Source: Flavobacterium sp. J372 (GTDB lineage: Bacteria; Bacteroidota; Bacteroidia; Flavobacteriales; Flavobacteriaceae). From it: a DNA stretch of 64,000 bases. Each line of letters opens with the position of its first letter. The first letter of the stretch is position 1. The stretch is from NCBI RefSeq assembly GCF_024699965.1, contig NZ_JAJOMZ010000004.1:3008001-3072000 (forward strand), in the 5' to 3' direction. This document shows positions 57,973 to 64,000 of the stretch, one piece after another. Made by a program: the position numbers and the translations under genes. Below the pieces are notes generated by a model. That model saw only the letters and a program-made list of their open reading frames with translations, ran no database searches and was not told where the DNA came from.

Positions 57973-58527
57973 TTAATTTTGCCCCTCATTGGGAATTTGC
58001 CCGCTATTGCGCTGCATATTGAATATTTTGAAATCTTTACTGAAGTCAAGGCCCGGCCCTTCTAAATAGCCGCCCTGCCCATCAGTAAATTTAAAGTTTT
58101 TTTCGGTATAAAACCACTCATTTTGCTGATCAAAATACAATTGGTCTGTAGTAAGCACTTTACCATCGGCCGTGGTAATCTTCACGTTGCCCTGCATATC
58201 TATGATTTTGGTTTCGTCATAGGTGATGGCATAATCTGAAATCACAATTGTTTTTTGGCCATTATCATCAAAAAGCGTTACGTTAACCCCTTTTGGAAAT
58301 TCTTTAAAGCCGTAATCAAGATTAGAGTAATCCATCATAAGCGGGCTTAAGAGAATTGACTTGACTTTCCCTGAATCAGTATACTTAAGATTAATATTCT
58401 CGGCCTGCATAGCTGCATTGAACGCTACAGAATTGAGGCGCTGCACCTCTTTAAAATTGCTTTCACACGAGAAAAGCAATATTGTCACGGCAACTACAAA
58501 ACCAATCTTAAATAACTTAAAACCCAT
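57973..58527 (-). CDS. lptC: LPS export ABC transporter periplasmic protein LptC
   Basis: Bridges the LptB2FG complex to LptA in lipopolysaccharide transport. Start ATG at 58527 gives a membrane-anchored or lipoprotein signal (FVVAVTILLFSC); the longer frame overlaps the TPR gene. The 184-residue body has the OstA/LptC beta-jelly-roll repeats (YAITYDETKIIDMQGNVKITTADGKVLTTDQLYFD). Adjacent to the TPR gene (stop and start nearly touch). Confidence 0.9.
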   Translation of the reverse strand: MGFKLFKIGFVVAVTILLFSCESNFKEVQRLNSVAFNAAMQAENINLKYTDSGKVKSILLSPLMMDYSNLDYGFKEFPKGVNVTLFDDNGQKTIVISDYAITYDETKIIDMQGNVKITTADGKVLTTDQLYFDQQNEWFYTEKNFKFTDGQGGYLEGPGLDFSKDFKIFNMQRNSGQIPNEGQN

Positions 58528-58528
58528 A

Positions 58529-59899
58529 TTACAGATTTGGGATTGTAATAGTTTCATTTATCCAGCAGCCATAAGATATTTTTTGCCCTGCTTTTCTACC
58601 TGCTGCTTTTAAGTCAGCCTTTACAGGAGCCTTCTTATTCAGGTTTATCATCATTGCATCGGCAGTTGCCTTGTATTTGGCTTCAGCCTGCTCAGCTTTT
58701 TTAAGTGTTTCGCCGGCAAGCCACACCAGTGCCTTTCGTTCAAAGTCAGTCATCTCACACTCTTTTCCTGCTGATGAATACATTTCAGCAAGGAAAACAT
58801 ATGGCCTGCCAGATTTTGTATTGAGCTGTGCAGCTTTAAGGGCATAATCTTTAGCCATCTTTTTATCTGACTGCCTTATAAGCGTGGCCGCCATATAATA
58901 CATTTCTGCTTTCTTTTCGGCGGTAGTTTCCAGCCTTGCAGCTTCGTCAAAATATTTTACGGCATCAGCAATATTATTTTTACGTTGGGCCATAAGCCCC
59001 ATGTACATGGCCGAACGCGGCCCGGGAGCAATACTATGCCATTCAGCAACGCCCTTTTGCAAAACCGCAGAATTTCCACACCTTGTTTTATAAAGAGTAT
59101 TAACAGCGCTTTCAAGCCATTTGGCTGAAGTTTTATGAACTTCAAAACCTGATGCGTAAAAAGCTTCGAGCTTATCACAGCTGAAATGCCTGCGCGCCAG
59201 TATATCGGCATTTTCTTCCACAGCGGTAAAACTGTCAATTTTTTCATTCAGTGCTGCAATATGCGCTTTCTCTGTTGTAGTTATAGTACCTGCTGCTTCT
59301 TTTGCTAAAAGAATATCCCGCTGCCTGATAATTTCTTCTTTTGCTTTACCGGCCTGGGCTGTAACATCTGCATATTTGGCAATAAGCTGGTCTTGAGTTA
59401 TACCTTTATTTTCTTCAAATTTCTTAAGGTAAAGCAAAAAATAAGCTTCAAGCGCCTCGTGGTTTGTAAATGCAGCGCTATTTTTTGCAAATGCAGCATC
59501 AAGGGTTTTAAAAATCTCATCATCCGCTGCAAGGTTGTACCTTTTTTGAAGCATTGCGCGGCTAATGTCGGCCTTTAAAGCGCTTGCAGGGTAATTTTTA
59601 CTATACTGGCTGTACACCAAAACCAGCTTATCAAGCTCAGCACGCTGCTTTTCACCCCTTGGGGCAAGCTGCGCCCTGTGGCTGTACACTTCTTCGGCAA
59701 GCTCATATAATTTTTCATCAACTTTAGGGCACTCTTTCTGTAACGGGGCATACATTGTTGCAGCCTCATCATAATTTCCACCTGAGACCTTAGTTTCAAA
59801 AGCTTTAAAGCTTTCCTGGCACTGTGCCGCTGTTTTCTTTTGTTGTGCCGTAACAACCCAAACACTAAACAGCATTATGATGATCCAATTACATTTCAT
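58529..59899 (-). CDS. Exported TPR-containing protein
   Basis: 456 residues with a signal peptide (MKCNWIIIMLFSVWVVTA) and helical repeats. TPR-like consensus is visible at MYMGLMAQRKNNIADAVKYFDEAARLE and SGRPYVFLAEMYSSAG. Scattered Cys (six) in the mature region could form disulfides. Between lptC and an outer-membrane porin-like gene; role in envelope assembly is inferred. Confidence 0.8.
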   Translation of the reverse strand: MKCNWIIIMLFSVWVVTAQQKKTAAQCQESFKAFETKVSGGNYDEAATMYAPLQKECPKVDEKLYELAEEVYSHRAQLAPRGEKQRAELDKLVLVYSQYSKNYPASALKADISRAMLQKRYNLAADDEIFKTLDAAFAKNSAAFTNHEALEAYFLLYLKKFEENKGITQDQLIAKYADVTAQAGKAKEEIIRQRDILLAKEAAGTITTTEKAHIAALNEKIDSFTAVEENADILARRHFSCDKLEAFYASGFEVHKTSAKWLESAVNTLYKTRCGNSAVLQKGVAEWHSIAPGPRSAMYMGLMAQRKNNIADAVKYFDEAARLETTAEKKAEMYYMAATLIRQSDKKMAKDYALKAAQLNTKSGRPYVFLAEMYSSAGKECEMTDFERKALVWLAGETLKKAEQAEAKYKATADAMMINLNKKAPVKADLKAAGRKAGQKISYGCWINETITIPNL

Positions 59900-59915
59900 A
59901 ACCCTTACGTTTTAG

Positions 59916-61175
59916 TTAATCATATTTTCTCTTTATAAACCAACGATCGTTTAACGACAGGCTTACAAGCATATTAAAATAATTTTCCTGTATAAGGTTT
60001 GCGCTGGTAGTGCCGCGCCTGCCCCATTCAAAACCTATATTGAGGCTTGAGCTGCCAATAAAGGCGCCAAGCGGTAAACTTGCACCAAATGTTAACGCAT
60101 AATCATTGATAGAATTATTGTTTACAACAAGCCCGGTTTTTTCAAACTTAAGGCCGCCACGATATGTAATCCTGCTGAAGTAGCTTGAATAAGACATATA
60201 ATTCGGGGTGTAGTACCCGCCTACAGAAGCACGGTGCCCTGCTTCAAAGCCTGCAGAGGTTATATTATCAAACCGGTTGCCCAGCTCGTTGCTTTGCTGA
60301 TATGCATATTCAACTCCTGCAAACCATTTTGTCTTTATGCCGATACCTGACCCTACGGTGAAGCGGGCCGGCATTTTTACATCTTCGTCATTAAGTGTAA
60401 ACTTTTCTGAGTCATTTACAATCTCACCATTGTTGGTAATTGTAATCGTAGCTAATTCGCGCTCAATACTGCTTTTTAAATTGCTCGCAGGTGTAAATGT
60501 TGCGCTGGTTATCCAGTCATATTTATTGTTTAGCGTTTTTTTATACGTTGCACCAACATTAAAGGATACTCCTCCGTAATGTGAATCGTTTGTTTCGCGG
60601 GTGGATAGCTGTACGTCTGTAACACTCACAATTGATTTTGTCTCAATATTACCGAAATTATAGCTCACATCTGCCCCAATACTAAATGCAGGTGTTACCT
60701 GGTATGATCCTCCGAGAAAAACCCTGTTGATGCCTCCCCTTCCGTTAAACTGCCTGGTTCTTGTTATGTTGTCTGATCCCTCAGCAGTATTCTGTATTTT
60801 ATAACCTACCGCTGTATAAGGCATTAACCCGAATGCTATCCCGGCTTTATTAAAAGGTATGGCCACCGTAAGATAATCAAGTGTAGTACGTGTAGCGCTC
60901 TCATCAGGCCCGGATGACTTAAAGTTTGTTTTAGAATTGCTGGCAGCTACACTAAATGTAGTAACCTTTAAGTGGCTGTATGATGCCGGGTTTTGCAGAT
61001 TAATATGTATACTGTCAGGAAAAATACCCATGCTTCCCATGGCGCGCGTGTCTGGCGTCCCTTTAAATTTTAAATCGCCAACACCGTAATATGAGTATGG
61101 CGATGCATTGGTTTCCTGGGCAAAAGCCGTTATTGAAAACAAAAGGCCGCATACTGCAATAATCTTTTTAATCAT
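59916..61175 (-). CDS. Outer-membrane beta-barrel protein, FadL/OmpP1-like
   Basis: 419 residues. Signal peptide MIKKIIAVCGLLFSITAFAQ. Early NPASYSHLKVTTFSV and AIPFNKAGIAFGLMPYTAVGYKI resemble OmpP1/FadL transport proteins; the C terminus alternates aromatic and polar residues. Start codon overlaps the end of coaX by 8 bp. Hydrophobic-substrate transport is a possibility, not shown. Confidence 0.8.
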   Translation of the reverse strand: MIKKIIAVCGLLFSITAFAQETNASPYSYYGVGDLKFKGTPDTRAMGSMGIFPDSIHINLQNPASYSHLKVTTFSVAASNSKTNFKSSGPDESATRTTLDYLTVAIPFNKAGIAFGLMPYTAVGYKIQNTAEGSDNITRTRQFNGRGGINRVFLGGSYQVTPAFSIGADVSYNFGNIETKSIVSVTDVQLSTRETNDSHYGGVSFNVGATYKKTLNNKYDWITSATFTPASNLKSSIERELATITITNNGEIVNDSEKFTLNDEDVKMPARFTVGSGIGIKTKWFAGVEYAYQQSNELGNRFDNITSAGFEAGHRASVGGYYTPNYMSYSSYFSRITYRGGLKFEKTGLVVNNNSINDYALTFGASLPLGAFIGSSSLNIGFEWGRRGTTSANLIQENYFNMLVSLSLNDRWFIKRKYD

Positions 61176-61899
61176 TTTGTGTATATAAGTATAATTGGTT
61201 CAGGCTTTCCAGCAGGAAATTTGAATTGGCAAAGATGGTGTTTTTAAATCGTACAGCCAAAAATTCAGCATCTCCGCCGGTTAATATTACAGCCAAATTA
61301 TCATATTTATTTTCATAATAGTCAATAAATCCCTGTATTTCAAAAATTAACGCATTCACAACACCGCTGTGTATAGACTCTACTGTAGAGTTTCCAGTAA
61401 CACTTACAGGCATTTCCCGGGTTAATAACGGAAGCTTTGCCGTAAAATTATGCAGCGCCTCATATCTAAGGCGTATACCGGGAGATATAGCACCCCCATA
61501 GTAATTGTCTTTATCATCAATAAAATCATATGTAATGCAAGTACCTGCATCAATAACCAGCCTGTTTTGGGCAGGATGATTTAAAACAGCGCCTGCAGAA
61601 AGCACTATCCTGTCTACACCCAATGTATGCGGTGTGGCATAAGATGTTTTGAATGGCACAGGCGTTTGATGATCAACTATCGTTACTGGCACATTCTTTT
61701 CAATAGTATATAACAATTCAGGAGATGCTTTTCCTACTGATGAAAGTATTGCCGCAGTGATTTTTGAATGTTTTGCAAATATATTTTCAATAGCTTTTAC
61801 AGCCTCAACAGCGTTAAAAACAAAACGGTCTGAAAGGGTATCATCCTTAAAGACAGCAGCTTTAATTTTTGTATTGCCAACATCAACAGCTAAAAGCAT
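61168..61899 (-). CDS. coaX: Type III pantothenate kinase
   Basis: First step of coenzyme A synthesis. From the ATG at 61899 the 243 residues start MLLAVDVGNTKIKAAV (DxGNT phosphate site), then LGVDRIVLSAG, VIDAGTCITYD and YGGAISPGIRLRYEAL. The longer frame of 283 residues adds unrelated residues and would run into the tRNA promoter. Last in the envelope operon to be read (first gene 5'). Confidence 0.94.
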   Translation of the reverse strand: MLLAVDVGNTKIKAAVFKDDTLSDRFVFNAVEAVKAIENIFAKHSKITAAILSSVGKASPELLYTIEKNVPVTIVDHQTPVPFKTSYATPHTLGVDRIVLSAGAVLNHPAQNRLVIDAGTCITYDFIDDKDNYYGGAISPGIRLRYEALHNFTAKLPLLTREMPVSVTGNSTVESIHSGVVNALIFEIQGFIDYYENKYDNLAVILTGGDAEFLAVRFKNTIFANSNFLLESLNQLYLYTQND

Positions 61900-61952
61900 T
61901 TTCGCAGTGTTTGTGCGGTAAAGATACAAATTGATTTTTTTTAGGTTTTGTT

Positions 61953-61982
61953 TTGGATAATATAAAAATGGTTCTATATTTG
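61953..61982 (+). promoter_or_regulatory. Bacteroidota-type promoter of tRNA-Phe
   Basis: TTTTG with TTG at 61953-61955, 19 bases, TATATTTG at 61975-61982, a full match to -33/-7, 38 bases before the tRNA. Confidence 0.8.
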
Positions 61983-62020
61983 CACCCGCATTACCGCTTA
62001 GAACGCTATGCAAAAACAAC

Positions 62021-62093
62021 GGTACCTTAGCTCAGTTGGTAGAGCAATGGACTGAAAATCCATGTGTCCCTGGTTCGATTCCTGGAGGTACCA
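62021..62093 (+). tRNA. tRNA-Phe (GAA)
   Basis: 73-base cloverleaf: acceptor stem GGTACCT/AGGTACC, D arm GCTCAGTTGGTAGAGC, anticodon arm ATGGA-CTGAAAA-TCCAT with anticodon GAA at 62054-62056, T arm CCTGGTTCGATTCCTGG, discriminator A. CCA not encoded. Confidence 0.97.
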
Positions 62094-62094
62094 C

Positions 62095-62131
62095 AAGAAA
62101 AACCCGCTTAAATTAAGCGGGTTTTTTTATG
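62095..62131 (+). terminator. Terminator after tRNA-Phe
   Basis: AACCCGCTTA / TAAGCGGGTT stem followed by T7. Confidence 0.9.
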
Positions 62132-62160
62132 ACTTCATCTCAAGACATTAAAAAATAGAA

Positions 62161-62184
62161 AACCCACTCAGTTTTGAGTGGGTT
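62161..62184 (-). terminator. Terminator of the minus-strand adhesin gene
   Basis: AACCCACTCA-GTTT-TGAGTGGGTT, preceded on the minus-strand exit by T residues, just 3' of the adhesin gene. Confidence 0.75.
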
Positions 62185-62202
62185 TGAGATAGACTAATAA
62201 AG

Positions 62203-64000
62203 TTAGTCTTTTATAATTTTGATTGTCTTATTCATAGCATCTGCCGAAACTTTTACTATATAATTACCTGCAGGCAGGCGTGACATATCAATTGATGCTT
62301 CATTTTGGTTGATAGCAGTATTTATTACTGCCTGCCCAAGAAGGTTGTAAACCGTAACATTTGTAATTTCGCTTGTATATGACAGTTTCAACACATCTTT
62401 TACAGGGTTAGGGTAATATGTAAATACACCTGCTTGTATCGGTGCAGTGCCTAATGCTGCATCTATAGCAATATCATCAAGATACAGGTCATATTCGTTT
62501 GCATCTGAATAAGCATGGAAACCGAAATAATAGGTACCTGTTGTAGGAGCAGTAAATGTTACCTCATTTACTGTGGCGGCTGCTCCTGTAATTTCGGGGT
62601 GGTCAGCCAGGTCAATTGTCATACCGTCTACATCAGGGCTAAGGCCATACATCACTTTCATTTTTTCAGTATAGGTATCTTCACTGTTGTTACCATACTT
62701 GTATGAAATCTTATACGATTCTCCTGCTGTAAGCTGAAGGCCACGGGTAAATAACCATGCATCGGCAGCATAATCTGAATTATAAGAATACGATGCAACT
62801 TTATTTGTAAAGCCATAACCAGGATTATTTTCTGTTGCCCAGTTATTACCTTCACCAGCATTAAAAGATGTCATACATCCGGCAAGTGCAGGTGTTACAG
62901 CACTTTCAAAGTTTTCTGTGTAAGGCACAGTGCCCGCAACACATAATGTTGTGAATGTAACCGGGCCTATCCAGGCACCGTTACCATCTGTGCCACCACA
63001 TACAGAACGTACCCATACCTTATAAGCAGTATTATCTGTAAGGCTTGGTAGAGTATATGTAGTTACAGGTTGAACCGGGCTTGGAGTAAGTGTAGCTGGG
63101 TCAATTGTACTTACAGGTCCATAGGCTACCTGCCATCCGCTTTCGCTGCCGCCTGCTGTCCAGTTTACGTTTGCAGTGGCAGTAGTTATACCATCAACAT
63201 ATATATCATCAACATCTGCACATAGTGGCATAACTTCCCATTTAATATCATCAAGATATGCAGAGCTGTAGGTTCCTGTTATATTCCTTATACCAATGTA
63301 GGTGTCAGTACCGGTATAGTTTGTAAAGTCTACAACATATTCATCAAATTCATCACCAATTGTTATTTGATCGTATACTGTAAATGTTGCAGTATCTGTA
63401 TTACCGTTTAATGTACCTATTTCAAGTGTACCGCCGTTATAAATATACGATTGGAATTTAAGCCTGTGTGTTCCTGCGCCGAGTGTACTAAGGTTTGGAG
63501 ATACAAGCATCACATAGTCTTCTTCGCCTGAGTCGGATACATAAATTTCAACTGAATTTTCACCTGATACTGATGCTCCGCTTGTTGTTTCAACATAGGC
63601 ATATTGTGAAACCGTGTCACCTGAAACTATGGCTGACCAGCAACCAGGAAGCTCATCAGTATTTGTAGTATCAAAATCTTCATTAAATGTGGCTACAGGT
63701 AAGCATGCAGTTGTGAAAGTAACCGGACCAATCCATGCACCGTCACCAATTGTGCCGCCACAGGCAGAACGTACCCATACATTATAAGAGGTATTCGGAC
63801 TAAGCCCGCTTATAGATGCACCCGGGCTAACTGATGGCGCAGGCGATATCGGCGTAAGTGCTGAAGGATCTGTAGCCGTTGCCGGGCCATATACAACATC
63901 CCATGCAGACTCACCGCCATTGGCAATCCAAAATACTTCTGCAGAAGATGTAGTTATTGTATGTATTTCTATATCAGTTACATCAGCACATGCAGGTGCA
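62203..64000 (-). CDS. Large T9SS type A sorting domain adhesin, 5' end outside window
   Basis: The frame is open to the window edge; the ATG/GTG near 63513 are internal. About 599 residues are visible. Repeats of a fibronectin type III-like unit occur twice: CADVTDIEI...NVWVRSACGGTIGDGAWIGPVTFTT and CADVDDIYVDG...KVWVRSVCGGTDGNGAWIGPVTFTT, each followed by a jelly-roll (MAM/cleaved-adhesin-like) domain with WSAIVSGD or GCMTSFNAGEGNNW. C terminus: YPNP and VTVYNLLGQAVINTA, PAGNYIVKVSA, KIIKD, the type A sorting signal. Probably surface-attached or secreted; needs the T9SS. Confidence 0.88.
   Translation of the reverse strand, partial: APACADVTDIEIHTITTSSAEVFWIANGGESAWDVVYGPATATDPSALTPISPAPSVSPGASISGLSPNTSYNVWVRSACGGTIGDGAWIGPVTFTTACLPVATFNEDFDTTNTDELPGCWSAIVSGDTVSQYAYVETTSGASVSGENSVEIYVSDSGEEDYVMLVSPNLSTLGAGTHRLKFQSYIYNGGTLEIGTLNGNTDTATFTVYDQITIGDEFDEYVVDFTNYTGTDTYIGIRNITGTYSSAYLDDIKWEVMPLCADVDDIYVDGITTATANVNWTAGGSESGWQVAYGPVSTIDPATLTPSPVQPVTTYTLPSLTDNTAYKVWVRSVCGGTDGNGAWIGPVTFTTLCVAGTVPYTENFESAVTPALAGCMTSFNAGEGNNWATENNPGYGFTNKVASYSYNSDYAADAWLFTRGLQLTAGESYKISYKYGNNSEDTYTEKMKVMYGLSPDVDGMTIDLADHPEITGAAATVNEVTFTAPTTGTYYFGFHAYSDANEYDLYLDDIAIDAALGTAPIQAGVFTYYPNPVKDVLKLSYTSEITNVTVYNLLGQAVINTAINQNEASIDMSRLPAGNYIVKVSADAMNKTIKIIKD

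Noticed and set aside
61900..62019. 40-residue N-terminal extension of coaX
   Set aside because: Would overlap the tRNA promoter region and has no similarity; the DxGNT motif follows the ATG at 61899.
1..64000. CRISPR array, integrase, transposase, prophage or toxin-antitoxin modules
   Set aside because: Scanned for repeated spacers, DDE/tyrosine-recombinase motifs and phage genes; none were seen.

Overview
The window looks like a chromosomal segment of a Bacteroidota species of the family Flavobacteriaceae (Flavobacterium-like). Supporting this are C-terminal type IX secretion (T9SS) sorting domains, a PorT-family protein, a TamL-type BamA-like lipoprotein, an E1-beta pyruvate dehydrogenase gene, a mevalonate route with a GYDIA-type GHMP kinase, and moderately low GC. 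Several intergenic regions carry the Bacteroidota promoter pattern (TTG, about 19 bases, TANNTTTG). No rRNA, CRISPR array, integrase, transposase or phage gene was seen. One tRNA (Phe, GAA) is present.

Layout. 1-1.4 kb: end of an exported protein gene and a deoxynucleoside kinase. 1.6-8.9 kb (minus): membrane pyrophosphatase, soluble pyrophosphatase, an AlkA-like glycosylase, a DUF5686 outer-membrane protein and pdhB. 9.1-11.1 kb (plus): an AT-rich three-gene cassette (Cys-rich lipoprotein, CarboxypepD_reg-like exported protein, TlpA-like thioredoxin). 11.3-17.4 kb (plus): etfB-etfA, a DUF151 nuclease, thyA-folA, menG/ubiE and porT. 17.4-22.8 kb: an rRNA/tRNA methyltransferase (minus), then tamL, class II aldolase and accD. 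22.9-29 kb: a T9SS-secreted protein, an AraC regulator, a double-domain aspartyl protease lipoprotein and a MacB-type permease. 29.1-36.2 kb: purH and the cell-shape operon mreB-mreC-mreD-mrdA-rodA. 36.3-39.6 kb (minus): an OppC-type permease and an S41 tail-specific protease. 39.9-45.7 kb: three tandem paralogous lipoproteins, lpxB, a C40 peptidase and comEC. 45.7-51.8 kb (minus): a thioredoxin, two POT peptide transporters and a dipeptidyl peptidase IV, which read as a peptide-scavenging unit. 52-54.2 kb: HMG-CoA reductase and a GHMP kinase. 54.2-61.9 kb (minus): a long envelope-biogenesis operon (PpiD-like, CNNM/CBS protein, lptC, TPR protein, outer-membrane porin-like protein, coaX). 62 kb: tRNA-Phe. 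62.2-64 kb (minus): 3' part of a large T9SS adhesin.

The most striking structural signal is technical. Seven conserved genes (tamL, purH, mrdA, S41 protease, C40 peptidase, comEC, HMG-CoA reductase) plus rodA are broken by ten single-base indels. Nine lie in runs of A/T/G/C and one is a CC to C loss. In every case adding or removing one base restores a full-length family member, and the overall lengths then divide by three. This points to homopolymer errors in the assembly rather than real pseudogenes. I annotate each as one gene spanning the frameshift.

No clearly new defence or mobile system was found. The best candidates for undescribed biology are the AT-rich Cys-rich-lipoprotein/TlpA cassette, the 87-residue soluble tail on the membrane pyrophosphatase, the AccD that has lost all four zinc-ribbon cysteines, and the mosaic triplet of secreted lipoproteins.
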